Origin: Periconia sp. R9002
Taxonomy: Eukaryota > Ascomycota > Dothideomycetes > Pleosporales > Periconiaceae
Direction of reading: 5' to 3'
Length of the DNA stretch: 64,000 bases
Assembly (NCBI GenBank): GCA_023627715.1
Contig: JAMAHW010000004.1
Location: 558,001 to 622,000, forward strand
Position 1 is the stretch's first letter; the number at the start of each line of letters is the position of its first letter. Made by a program: the position numbers and the translations under genes. The notes beneath the pieces were generated by a model. It was not told where the DNA came from. It did no database searches and worked only from the letters and a program-made list of their open reading frames with translations. Below, piece by piece: positions 48,585-59,850 of this stretch.

Positions 48585-49068
48585 GTTCGCTGTAGGTAGT
48601 AACGGAGTTGTTTCGTGAAGAGCTGGCATATGTATTCGGTTTTTGAGCATCAACGTACAAATATATACTTGTGATGAAGCTCTGTAACCCTGAAAACCTC
48701 GGCGATGTCTCTCATGACATATTTGACAATATCAAAGGAGTGCGTCATTAGAATCCAAAGATGGTTGGTAGATCGATCTAGACGCACAGACTCCCGCATT
48801 CCGATCGCGAGATCTGGAATCTACACGCTAAGCTGCTTCGGGATGAGATTCCTCATGATGTATTGTTTATGAAAAATATGAAAAAGTTCTCGGTGGGGAA
48901 GTGTGTTGTTTATAATCTAGAAGATTATTAGGCTAGCATAAAATGCTACGGGGAGAATGATGGTATTTACATTGCGCATAGTTGAAGTTAACGTCCGACT
49001 TCCAGAGTCCCGGTCGGCCGAAGCAAAAGAAATCAAACCAATCTGTGTCTGTATTCGCTCGAGCGGAA
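48585..49068. other. Spacer upstream of the FAD oxidoreductase
   Basis: A 484-bp spacer between the oxidoreductase start and the Zn2Cys6 factor stop, both minus strand; it holds the oxidoreductase promoter. No Zn2Cys6-type CGG inverted pair was confidently found. Confidence 0.45.
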
Positions 49069-51836
49069 TCAATCCATGTTGGCTCCTAGTATTCTTGTAG
49101 TCCAATCATCCGTTTCACCCGATGTCAAGCCCATGAAGGGCCCCAGGTTCAATTCAGAAGCAATTCCCTCAGGCGGATCCTGCATGGATACATCAAATGA
49201 ATCCCAGGGCATGTCGCAAGTCTCACCACCAAACCTATAGATAATCAGCTTCGCGTTGGAAAATGATGATGGGTATTTTTACCAGCCCGCGGTAGGTTCG
49301 GTCATGCCAGGCATGATACTGCTAGGTCTGCTGGCCTCGGAATTCTGCGGATCCTCAGGGGGAAGGAAATGATTTGTCGATATATGCGTGTCTGGGTCTA
49401 TTATGCCAGTAACGCTGGCAAATTGGAAGGTAATCTGGCCTATCATGACATCTGTAATTATTTTCCAGTCAATACGAGTAGGTCGAGCAGTAGATGAATG
49501 GTGCGAAAGTGAGCTTGTATCGAAATGATCTTGGGATATAGAGTAGTCTGTTAGAAATAGCCATTGGGCGCACTACTTACGATGCGATCTAGAGTGTATT
49601 GGCGGCGTAGAGCGAAGAACTTTCCGGATCATTGTCTTCCTTTCGCAGTCTTTGAGGCTGTCGGGGAATTCTTTCGGTCTAGCCAGAAAATCCGAGCAAA
49701 GTATTAGTACCGCATGTAAAATCTGCGACAGATCGGAACTCATTGGGCCATCTAAAAGCCCTGATCCTGGAGTCGTAAAACATTGAAGCGACGCATAAGC
49801 GCATTCTATGCAAATCTCGGACAGCGCCAATTCTTCTTCTGACAATTGCATTGGCGGTGGGTCTATGTGTTCCCATCGAGACACGTTTTGTTCCATCTTT
49901 TTGATGAGAAAGACCCTAGTGATAACGCTTCTTATGTAAAAATAGTAGACCATCATGGAGAGTACTGGCTTCTTACGAGTGATAGGGACGGAAGACTCCA
50001 ATCGAAGATGAGAAGGGAGTGATGCATTCCAGCAGTCTAGTTCACGAAGAAGCTCTCTCGTAGTTGAGGGCGAGCTTTTTTTCTGTGCGGTTCTGAGAGG
50101 ATAAGCCTTGCTCTGTACCTCATTTGAGATCCTTGTCAATTCGTATGCGTAATGCTTCATATCTGGTAACACCTAGATCGCAGACACAAAGTCAGTCCAA
50201 TCCAAGCAGGGAGGTTACAGTACATGATCAGCATCTCAACCACGCGGTTTTTTGGTAGCAAAGACACCATATAAGCCGGGTATAACGCACCGGTCCTTGA
50301 TCCGTTAAGGCTTCGTCGGAGTAGCTTGTCGAAACCTCTTGGTTCGGGATGCAGCTTGGTCGTCCAAGTATACTGGACAGTCCTTTCTCGACTGTATGAA
50401 TGTACCACCAAGTAGACTTTCTTGCAGACTGTTCGATCGCGCTGAAACCTGCATTCAAATCTTCTCGGTGTAGCCCAATTGAAATAGCCTGTATTCAAAT
50501 CGTCTTAGAATATAAATTACGAAAATGGAATTCATAGTTCTACATACCTGACGTGCTGCAATGCCCATTAAAATCAGCGTATCATTTCGCTTGCCCGTAC
50601 TTAAATCATATATCGCTAGCCGAACCAAAGCCTGGATATTGAGTAATTTTGGTGTAGTGATGAGGGAGCGAAAATTTCGCCAAATGAATCGCATATAACG
50701 TTGCTGAAGTCTGTTATATTTCTTGGGGTCGTTTCTTTTGAGACATTGTGTGCCTAAGAGAAAGACCGAAGCTAAACAGCATAGCCAATCGGTGTCATGC
50801 TCAGGACGTATTTGATCATCTTTTTTTACAAAGGTCGCTTCGTAGGCGCTTTGAAAACTAGACTTCTCTAGCGGAACGGCCATTAGTGCCTCGAAGCAAG
50901 CTGCGATCAATACGTCCGCATCAGGTCTTGAAGGCAAAAACTCTCCAAAAGTGGTAGGGAGGATATGAGGAATAGAGTGTTTCGTTACTTGAGGGCCAGC
51001 ATCGCTTCTTGCACGTTTCTTGGGCGGAGGGTTTGAACACGTCAATGTATCCGTAGGCTCCGAGTCGTCCACGTCGGAAAGAGATGAATCCACGCGTTTC
51101 AAGAGAGGAAACTTCATTCGATCCAGATCAGAGCCTAGTGGATGAGCAGTTATTGGCTGTTTGAGCAATTCTCTTGCTTGAGGAATATCTTGGCATCGAG
51201 TGACCAAATTTCGGACAACTGGTGTGCAGCGGGCGTTAGTGTTGTATGTATGTTAGACGCAAAACCCGAAAACATACCCAAAGCAAGCTGGAAACTACTG
51301 CTTGCTCCAAAGTATAGGGAGACATCCGGACACACAGGAAACAACTTTTCCGTCGTAGCCAAAGATGGAATTTCAGGCAAAGACTCGTGTCGCTGTGAAC
51401 TCGAAGTATCAGGAGAGTTGTGACCAACAGACGACATGGAAGGCTCTGGATCAGATGTTTTTCTGGGTTGGTTGAAAATATCCGCAGGCGAGTAGTCATC
51501 AGCAGCTGGCATGGGTATGTTTCTTGCAGCAGCAATCTTGAACAGCGTGTTTGTGTCTAATGTATTTTCCTCGGGGAACATGCCTTTAACAAGTGCCTCT
51601 AGGGCTCTGAATCTCACACTCAAAGTCTCGACACTACCGTATACCCTTTTCTTTCTTGGAAGCGTGGACTCGCATACCACATTACTCGTTTTGCAGTCTA
51701 AGCATGGTTCTTCGGGACCGTCAGGACGCGTGCATCTTGCTCGTCGCACCTTGCATCGATCGCAACTAACAAGCGCCCGTTTTCGAGGTGGGGGCTCGGT
51801 TTTAGTCTGCCGCTCATCCATTGGAGTTTGCCCCAA
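49069..51836 (-). CDS. Zn2Cys6 transcription factor with fungal-specific domain
   Basis: Six exons (51836-51278, 51218-50548, 50488-50291, 50172-49581, 49547-49283, 49234-49069) give 816 residues. The zinc cluster is complete at Cys25, 28, 35, 45, 48 and 55 (SCDRCKVRRARC, PCLDCKTSNVVC), followed by a basic linker PRKKRVYG and a predicted coiled coil. A bipartite basic stretch PPPKKRARSD lies further on. The middle region matches Fungal_trans: IQALVRLAIYDLSTGKRND, ARQAISIGLHREDL, STWWYIHTVEKGLSSILGRP. The C-terminus is acidic and likely activating. Intron 3, 50290-50173, is the longest and least certain, but the joined frame is smooth (LTDQGPVLPDMKHY). Its position between a redox enzyme and a receptor makes local pathway control plausible but unproven. 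Confidence 0.9.
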
Positions 51837-53279
51837 GTTTGTTTCTTTGGGAGTTCAAAAACATTGAGAAGGTATTTGAACGATAACTTTGAAAGACAGC
51901 TGCCTTGGATATATTGGCTACCGGGGGCGCTAAGTAGTGTCGGATATCTACACGCGTTGTGATGTATAATTGTACATAGTCATTTGGCCAATAGCGGAAC
52001 ACAACCCGTCAGATATTATGGTTTGGAATCCCGACAACAGGAGACTGTACCACATGCTAATCTAGATATTCCAAAAACTGTATCCCACATTGGAATTTGG
52101 AAGAATCTTTTCGTATTTCTCAACGAAATGTTGACGAAGGATTGTGAAGGGGGACTGGAGTTGATAGAAAAGATTTCTCTCATTCAAACACAAGAATCGT
52201 AAGCTAGGTATAATTGTAAGAATGGCAGCTCTTGTCGCGGGGAAATCGTGTAAAATGGAAGAACAGCTATATGGCCAACTCATTGGTAGAAGGCGCAGAA
52301 GCCACGCAGGTGGCTAACTTTCGGAATTGCGTCATACATCCCAACCCAAACTCTCCCAGGAAGTACTCACTTACAAACGAGTGTAAGATCAGCACGAGCT
52401 TGCATTCGTCAACACCAATGACTGTGAAACGGCATGTGTCCTAACATCATGGCAAATACAGGTATGACAGGACCAAACATCTCAATGCGGGAGGGTACAC
52501 ATTGGGTCGTACCCCTGTAGTTACGTTTTTCTAAGCAACGAATAATACAATTTAAGGAGACGGAGATAGAGCGTGTAGCTAACTGTGGTTCAATGGATAC
52601 TACTGCGTATTCGAACGCGTACGAACCGATTTACCCTCCCCCGTGTAGTAGTTGATTGATGAGAACAGCTTTGTGTTATACCAACAATTAGATGCTACAT
52701 GCGTTTTGTGGGGTGCGCATCAGACGGCCGAGGACACTATCCTACCATAGAATTCACAAACAATAACCGCGCCGGGTCTCTTGGAGGAAAGATAATAGCA
52801 ATATACGATCATTTATTAGGGTACTAACTGCTGGCAACTACACGCTAGTTGGCAGTTTCATCCAATCAGTCAAACTACCGAGCTAGCTGGCTAAGGGAGT
52901 CGGCGAGGTCATTAATTATGAATATCTACGGTATTTACTGTCCTTGTCCTGGAGCTTATGAATCCTTGAAATTAGAGTAATTTTGAAACTGTTCATTACT
53001 TCACCAAGACTGTTTTCCTTGCTTTCATTCTTGTTCGCACAACTATCTTTGCTGGGATAGGTTCGACGTGTCCTGCTTTCTCGACTCTCACCCACAAGAT
53101 CGAACTGCTACCCCCGAGGAAAGAACGTGGAATGCTAGAATGTTCTGCTTTTTCTCTGTAAAGAGATACAACAAATCAATATTCGTTGAAATTCTTCCAT
53201 GAACGTCGACATTTGAAATGTCGAGCATGTGAAATCATTCAGTCCAACGGAAAGAAGAGTAGTTCCGTCAGGCAAACGT
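51837..53279. other. Intergenic region with repeat copy B
   Basis: A 1.4-kb A+T-rich spacer upstream of the Zn2Cys6 gene. It includes the second dispersed repeat copy and several short, domain-less open frames. Confidence 0.5.
52505..52584 (+). repeat. Dispersed repeat, copy B
   Basis: Eighty bases that align with copy A at 46355-46439 in the same orientation. The pair brackets the FAD oxidoreductase and Zn2Cys6 genes, about 6.1 kb apart. Confidence 0.65.
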
Positions 53280-53573
53280 TTATTTCCGCTTTTGAAATAT
53301 AGCAATCGTTTGGGCGCGTTTAGTCTCGGAATTATCACTGTAATAGGACCACTTAGGGTTGTCTCCGTTCCCGATGACTAAAACGACAAATTTGAGTATA
53401 TAGACGGAAAAATGGTATTATGAACGGGATCGATCATTGCGACATGACTTACCTACAGTACTGTAGAGTGCGAGGCAGAATTTCACAGAAATCAGCGCGA
53501 TTCCAAACGCGAAATTTAAAATTGATCTCGAAAACAGTACTATAGGCACAGCATCACTTGGATGACGTGACAT
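53280..53573 (-). CDS. Possible small hydrophobic protein overlapping the receptor's 3' end
   Basis: An ATG at 53573, inside the last codons of the receptor gene but in another frame, opens a two-exon model (53573-53453, 53377-53280) of 72 residues. The junction uses a consensus GTAAGT donor and a TTTTAG acceptor and keeps frame (40 codons, then 32). The peptide has one strongly hydrophobic stretch (NFAFGIALISVKFCLALYSTV) followed by a polar, basic tail ending IFQKRK. No family was recognised. It could be a real small membrane protein, a relic of a neighbouring gene, or chance. I give it low confidence because length and composition alone do not prove coding. Confidence 0.28.
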
Positions 53574-55150
53574 TGGTAGAGGGCATATCTGTTCCAGCCG
53601 GAATTTCAGGACTTATATGTCTGGAGTTGGATTTGTTGAATTCAGCGAGTGGAATGACAGCGCCAAACTCAAGAGAGGACTCCTCTTCATGTGTATCTCG
53701 CCGATTACCCGTAGACTGACTTGAGCGTTTGCGCCTTGAAATCAATCCCAACACCTCAGCTGTCGCACGTTTACACTCTAACCAAGTTGTGGAGATGTAT
53801 ATTACAGAGTTCCAGAATCCTTGCAGGGGAAGGCCCAGCGCAGCAACTAGTTGGAGACCGAATAGTGGGTTATCTTTGTTGATGAATTGCTGTAATCGAT
53901 TGATGGATGAAGGAATCCACACGCAAACTAGTGCGACGAACATTAGGAGGGCGACCTTGAAGTAACTCCATGCAGCGATGTTAGCGTCCATGTAGCTGGC
54001 CTGGCCCCTTGCTGAATCATTGGTCATAGACGTGGGATGATGTAGGCCTGTCTCTATATCCGGGCGATCAGTGGCAAAAGCTGTAGCCCGATAGCCACTG
54101 TGTTCATTTCCATCATAAACTGAGCCGGGAACATGGGTAGGATGTGCCAGCGGAGCTTGCGCATGAACAGCGGTGGACAGTGGTCTAGTGCTACCAAAGG
54201 TGCTATGAGATTCGCTGCGAGAGAGACCAGCAGGAACTCCACGGGAGCTTTGTGGCTCAAAGTGCGTCTCCATCTTAGTCTCGACCTTGATGGTGAGATC
54301 AATAGACGTGTGACGGCCATGCAGAACAGTTGTCGGTTCCCGGTTAGTTGCGATTCTTTTCGATAGGGAATGAAATTTCGTGCCTCTGCGAAGGACTTTC
54401 AGTCCAATAACAAGATATATTCCTAGTGTGCAGATGATAACGAGCCAGATAGGGGTGTAGACGAAGGCAATGCGCATCCAAGCAATGTCTGGGGAAAGCC
54501 AGCAGTAAAGCTAAGGCAACTGATTAGCTTTTGGACTAGGAAGGCAAACGCAGGGTACTGACCGAGCCTGGCCCAATGACCTTGGTATTGGTGAGATGAT
54601 CTATGCAGATATAGGCTATGGCCGTAACCGCAGGAACGCCATAAGCGCTGAAGAGATACCATTTCTCGAGATGTCGCAGTTGTACTGAGGTGTACCCATG
54701 AAAGAAAACAAGCTGAACGTTGAGAGCCATGCTAAAGACCATGAAGCTGTCCGCGGCCATGAACCTGAGATCATTAGTGTGGAGTACTATAGCATGTGGT
54801 CTGGGCGAGGACCTACCATTGTATCAAAATCCCTTGAAGTTCGCAAATTGGGGTCAGCTCGTGAGCGCGAGGCATGGCAGAGGCTCCCATAAAAGTTGCA
54901 ATGTTCCCCAATAAATTGCCGAAGGAGGTATAAAAAACTAGTCTATTTATTGGCGTTCGAAAGTATCGCCATTTGAGAAACGTAACTATAATGAAGATGG
55001 AGCCGAGCACGGAAAGACCAGACATCTATATCAGTGTTAGTAGGGTTCTGAACCATAGAACACTATGATAAACTGAAGAAAGCACACGGGACACACCGAA
55101 CGCTCTGTAATTGCGATAACATGAAGATTTCGGTTATCTAGCTTTGCCAT
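53554..55150 (-). CDS. Seven-transmembrane G-protein-coupled receptor (cAMP-receptor-like/GPR class)
   Basis: Four exons (55150-55097, 55025-54817, 54764-54563, 54510-53554) give 473 residues. Seven hydrophobic helices are visible: around MSGLSVLGSIFIIVTF, INRLVFYTSFGNLLGNIATF, WFMAADSFMVFSMALNVQLV, WYLFSAYGVPAVTAIAYICI, FVYTPIWLVIICTLGIYLVI, YFKVALLMFVALVCVWIPS, and LQLVAALGLPLQGFWNSVIY. The N-terminus is short (18 residues). The helix 5-6 loop is about 170 residues, Ser/Thr/His-rich. TM1-TM4 pattern and the FW-NS-IY motif in TM7 fit fungal relatives of Dictyostelium cAMP receptors and Git3-type sensors. The ligand is unknown; nutrient or signal sensing feeding cAMP/PKA is the family expectation. 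A short exon 1 (54 nt) carries the start. Confidence 0.88.
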
Positions 55151-57218
55151 GATTGTTCTTGTCTCAGTATATTATGACGGTCAGTCCAGATCCGGTGCCA
55201 ATGTCCAGTATGTTCGGGGTGCGGAATGCCAATGGAAAGGCGCGCGAGACGAGAGTAGCGGCGACGGGGCGAGTAAAAAGACCGCGAACTGACGGGACCT
55301 AGCCTCAATAAAACATTACTAGGAAAGCGTCCACAGTGCCGGTTGTTCCTCACAAAGGAACAGTAATGCGTGACTCCTTGTTCCTTCAACTGTCCATGGC
55401 GGCTGATACGTTAAGTCGAGTGAACTTCTCACAAACATTTTGCATGAGAGAAAGAAAATGCGCAAAAGCATGTCCAATTACGTGGGTGCGCGATTGGCAT
55501 GGTGTGATTCTCTTTCCCAAAGAAGTGTGTGTACAAGCTCAAGGGAGTTCAAGGTTGGACTAGTATCGTGACACAACGAACACGATAGATGCCTTGGAAG
55601 CGCCAAAGAAAGACTACGGCGTGCTTAAAAGGATTTTGTTGGTCAGAAAATGATTTTACATACATCGAGAATGCCACGGCAATAAGGAATGACACTGAAG
55701 ACCCACAACGACCACGATATTGGCCTTAAGTCAGAGCAAGTCTTTGAATGTCAACGGCTGATGGGAGTACATAACATTTTCAACTTGACGCAAGAAACGC
55801 CACCAAACACATGTTCTCCACATAACCTACGGCAGTTGCTATCTACCTGCAACAGCCACACGGAAAGGCACGCTGCATGAATCACTTCACACTAAACCCG
55901 TACGAACGAAACAGCAAGTCCTTCCGTGACAACCCACGGGCGCCAAAATCTCAATGCAAAATGTCCAAAACATACGTAGTTATGTACGAATGAAATCATC
56001 GACAATTGTTGAATACATACCCCACACTGCTACGAGAAGAAAAGGTCTTCGTCGCCACCACCATCGACACATGGCAAACCACGGCGACACGAAGCGCCAG
56101 TGACACAAACGAACACCCGAAACCTTCCTCGGCCGACATTTGTACGCTTCCAACGTCCCTTTCGAGTCCCGTAGCCATCTCACAAACGTTCACAAGTATA
56201 TTACACCGAAGCACAGCGCACGCTCACTCGTCTCCTCATCACCGCTCCACGTACGAGCGTCGGTACATCCCACCCCCACCGTGTTGACCCAATTATCGAC
56301 TCTATTCTCTCCATTAACCCCTGAAAGTTTCATCATCGAAATGCCCGAGAGAAAGATCCAAAATCAAGTAGCTACCTCCCATCTCACGGTACCCACACCC
56401 ACCCACCACCCCCTCACCGTATCCCCATTCCCCACTCCCCACTGCCCCGCGCGGCCAAAAACCGACCGTAATCGCTCAAGCACTAGAAGATGCCGCATTT
56501 TGTCCTACATCTGAAGAAATCAATCTCGACGCTACTTCACACTCTACAAGCATTATTGATGCTATTATGTAACTTCAGCCACCATTTTATGCGCCTGTCT
56601 ACCTAACCACCTCACGCGTACATACATAGTAGTTAGAGACAGCGCGATAGTATCGTACCCTCCTTCCTGTCAACATTTTTCGTGTGTTTGTAGAGCGGGT
56701 GTGCGGCGGGGTTGGTTAGATTGGCGTCAGGGGTTTGTTGAAAAAATGAGGGAAGGAAGATATGGGATGGCGGGGTTGGTGGTTGAGGGAAAGGGGGGAT
56801 AGAGATTTGCATGGGTTGGTTAAGATGTATGCCGCTGCATAGGTTCAAATACGTCTGTACAAGCTCTTCTCCAGAACCGAGGAATCTGGATAAGTATAGA
56901 CAAGAGAGAGGAGGTAGTGTAAAGTAGGGAAGTGAAGCGTACAGTAAAGCATACGCAGTACAAGGAAAAAAAGGGAATGTGGTGATGGATACGCGAGTTG
57001 GATAAAAAAAAAACTTCACTCAACATGTACATAGCGGTGGTAAAAATGATGGACAGATACAACCGTGAATCCTTGGTTTGTTTATTGGAATACGTACATA
57101 CACGACGTCGTTTGTTACAATCTAGCAACTACACTGCACTACATCCCCTACTCCTCGTCAACCGTCATCTTCCCTGCTCTACCCTCTTACGTCGCTCATC
57201 TCATCCCCGATTTCCCTC
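55151..57218. other. Intergenic region
   Basis: A 2.1-kb spacer between the receptor start and the CWC22 stop, both minus strand. It contains the receptor promoter and CWC22 3' sequence, C-rich tracts near 56390-56460, and an A-run at 57004-57012. Open frames on plus at 56006-56514 are low-complexity and not considered genes. Confidence 0.5.
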
Positions 57219-59528
57219 TCAAGGCGGACTACGAGACCGACTAGACGAATACCTTCGCCTACGCGGTGTCGGTGATCGGGAGCGAGAGCGGGATCTCGAT
57301 CTCGACCTTGACCGGGAGACAGAGTCGTAGGAAGGGCTGCGACGGCGGCCTCGGGATCTCCTCGGCGAAGGCGAACGCGTGTACGAACGGCCTCTGGAGG
57401 AAAAGGAGCTGGAGCGGGATCTCCTCCGCCTTCGGACAGGACTGCGGGAACGCGAGGGCGAACGCGAACGAGAAGGAGAACGGGATCGAGAGAGGGAGCG
57501 TGAGTCGGAGCGCGAGCGCGAGCGGGAAGAGTAGGAACGAGACCGAGAGCGGGAGCGGGAGCGTGAACGGGAGGAGTAGGAAGAGTATGATGAGCGCGAG
57601 GATACGCTGTCTGAGTCGCTGTCTGGTTCGGGCAGAGCAGGTGGTGGGGGTACATTGTTCTTGAGGTGCTCGCGCATGCCTTCGGTCAATACACCCATGC
57701 CGATGGCGGTAAAGAAGTTGATGGAGAAGCGTGTCTTGTTTTGGTCGTCGGTGGGGAAGATGCCCGAAAAGCTTTCTTGAAGCATGGGATCCTTGAACCG
57801 TTCGACCACGACCTTTTGGCCCATAGACGCCATCAGTTCTTCGAACAGGATTTTGATGAAGATACGGGAGCTGGAGGTGGTGTCTTCTTCGTTTAGCTTG
57901 ATGGCCATGAAGACATGCCAGCCGATGGCGTCCGTGGCAAGGAGATGAGCGAAGAATTGGGCGACAATGCGCAACCGGTTCGTCTCCAAGCGGTGAATGG
58001 TCTCGTAGTAGTGGATGAAACCCTCTTCGAACAGATCTGTCCACATGCGGTTAATTTTGCAGAATCGCTCTCCGATCATGCCGTAAAACTTCTCGTAAGT
58101 GCGTTCCTGGCTCGCGCACTCTACGATCATGCTGGTGAGCTCCTTTTCTTGGCCGTGAGGTAGATTAATGCGCATGAGTTTGTGACAACACTCCTCGAAT
58201 CCACCACTGCTCTTGATAGTGAGGTAAATGGTTCGGCGCAAGCTGACAAGGTCCGCATTCGTCTGATCTTTGATGTCGATAGCCTTCTCTTCCTCGTCTT
58301 CCTCGTCCTCTGAAGAAGCGTCCGTGTACTCGTCGGCATCACTCCCTTCTTCTTCGCCCAAGATCTCAGCTTTCAATTTTTGGTATTGTGCTTCATGCTC
58401 TTCATATTCCGGGTCGAATTTGAAGATGTTCAACCCATCCTCCACTTTCATCTCGTCCTCCAGCTCATGTCGATGTGTGTGCTGGTCTTCCTCTTCCACC
58501 AAGTCCAGTTCTTCTTTAATCGCCGGATTATCCTTGTATTTGTCTTTTCGGACCTGGAACAAGACTTCAATCATGTACTGCGTACGCTTATCGATATCGG
58601 ATTCGTGAAGAATGTTCCGGAACTGATCGAAAATCACGTTCGCAATGGCAGCATTCATTTCTTCGAGGAACTGCCCCACTTCTTTCATGATCCCGACCGC
58701 GATTTCCACGCTATCGTCCGTGGGTTTGTTGAGAAGGAGCATGAGGATCTCGGCGATGAGAACCTCATGAACTACTTGTGTATTGACCAGATGCGACAAA
58801 AACGTGGAGCTAGCTACCGCTACCGCCTTGTCGTTTCGCCGGAACGATTTTCGAAACTGGATGATCAATCTCCGCACAAGCAAGTCTCCCACTTGCGGTA
58901 GCTTCGTGTTCACAATCGCAACCATCGCAGCATAGATGTTCGTGAATGGCAAACTGGCAGCCTGTGCCTTCATGATCGATCTGCAGAAGAGCCCCCGACC
59001 GCGCACCAAGTTCTCCGAGAACAGCTCGGGGACGATCTGTTTGATGTTGGCAACATTGCACTTGTTGATCATACCCTGGATGGACTTCTTCAGAGCTTCC
59101 CAAGCCATTCTTTGGAACTCGGGCGTCTTCCGATCCGTTATGGCAGCCTGCATGGCCCGCAGGCGCGCAGGAGGAATATATGCGCCACCAGCGCGTGTCT
59201 TGGTATCATCTACGGGGAGCTTGCGCGCCGTGCTAAATGCACTTTGAAAGAGTTTCAGCCGGGAGTCGTCCTCTGGTACATCCGCCGCCGGCTTCTGGCG
59301 TTGGTCCCCGCCATTCTCGTGTCTGCGCCCGTTTTCGCGATCTCGTCGACGCTCGTTGTCGCGCGGTCTATCGTGATCTCTGGGGGGCTCGCCATCCTCA
59401 TCATAGTCTGAACGTCGGGAACGCTTCGATGGTCCGGCTTCGTAAGGTGAGCGATCGCGCTTACGGGGTGGCTCTGGAAGCTCAGGTTCTGGCGATGGGA
59501 TGCGGACAGCCGAAGCTATCTCCATCAT
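57219..59528 (-). CDS. CWC22: Pre-mRNA-splicing factor CWC22
   Basis: A single exon of 769 residues from the ATG at 59528; a second ATG directly follows. The frame stays open to another ATG at 59660, but those 44 residues look like leader sequence. CWC22 is a spliceosome component that in animals places eIF4A3 of the exon-junction complex. The N-terminus is basic, Arg/Asp/Glu-rich. A MIF4G domain spans about 125-310 (KSIQGMINKCNVANIKQIVPELF, NIYAAMVAIVNTKLPQVGDLL). An acidic hinge (EEGSDADEYTDASSEDEEDEEE) precedes the MA3 domain at about 435-550 (RRTIYLTIKSSGGFEECCHKL). GRGLFCRSIMKAQ is a family hallmark. The last 110 residues are an SR/RS tail with alternating Ser-Arg, expected to be phosphorylated and nuclear-speckle targeting. 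Its lack of introns contrasts with its neighbours. Confidence 0.96.
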   Translation of the reverse strand: MMEIASAVRIPSPEPELPEPPRKRDRSPYEAGPSKRSRRSDYDEDGEPPRDHDRPRDNERRRDRENGRRHENGGDQRQKPAADVPEDDSRLKLFQSAFSTARKLPVDDTKTRAGGAYIPPARLRAMQAAITDRKTPEFQRMAWEALKKSIQGMINKCNVANIKQIVPELFSENLVRGRGLFCRSIMKAQAASLPFTNIYAAMVAIVNTKLPQVGDLLVRRLIIQFRKSFRRNDKAVAVASSTFLSHLVNTQVVHEVLIAEILMLLLNKPTDDSVEIAVGIMKEVGQFLEEMNAAIANVIFDQFRNILHESDIDKRTQYMIEVLFQVRKDKYKDNPAIKEELDLVEEEDQHTHRHELEDEMKVEDGLNIFKFDPEYEEHEAQYQKLKAEILGEEEGSDADEYTDASSEDEEDEEEKAIDIKDQTNADLVSLRRTIYLTIKSSGGFEECCHKLMRINLPHGQEKELTSMIVECASQERTYEKFYGMIGERFCKINRMWTDLFEEGFIHYYETIHRLETNRLRIVAQFFAHLLATDAIGWHVFMAIKLNEEDTTSSSRIFIKILFEELMASMGQKVVVERFKDPMLQESFSGIFPTDDQNKTRFSINFFTAIGMGVLTEGMREHLKNNVPPPPALPEPDSDSDSVSSRSSYSSYSSRSRSRSRSRSRSYSSRSRSRSDSRSLSRSRSPSRSRSPSRSRSPVRRRRRSRSSSFSSRGRSYTRSPSPRRSRGRRRSPSYDSVSRSRSRSRSRSRSRSPTPRRRRYSSSRSRSPP

Positions 59529-59850
59529 GACGGCAACCGCTGGGACTACTAGGAAATAATCGAGGATCTGATGTTTATTTCCTGGTTGAAAGAGCTTCGG
59601 GAGACCGTAGCAGCGTCGATTTCTGGTGGCGGGACTGTGAGGCGTGACGGGAAGAAACAAGATGATCGCGCCTAAGAAAGTTTGAGAAAGAGATGGAGCA
59701 GGTACGAACGAGGCGCGGCGGCGCGGCTAAACCTTGTCCCGCAAAGTCTTGGCGCCTACTCGTTGGAACACCTTTCACCTTTACAAGACCCTGGGGCCGT
59801 GTTCGATTGATACCTTTCTTTGACTCGCTTTAACTCGCAATACATTCAAG
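59529..59850. promoter_or_regulatory. Bidirectional promoter region CWC22/DPM2
   Basis: A 322-bp spacer between divergent start codons; both promoters must lie here. No factor sites were assigned. Confidence 0.5.

Noticed and set aside
59529..59660. N-terminal extension of CWC22 to the ATG at 59660
   Set aside because: In frame, but the 44 residues do not look like the family's basic N-terminus, and the spacer is better read as leader and promoter.
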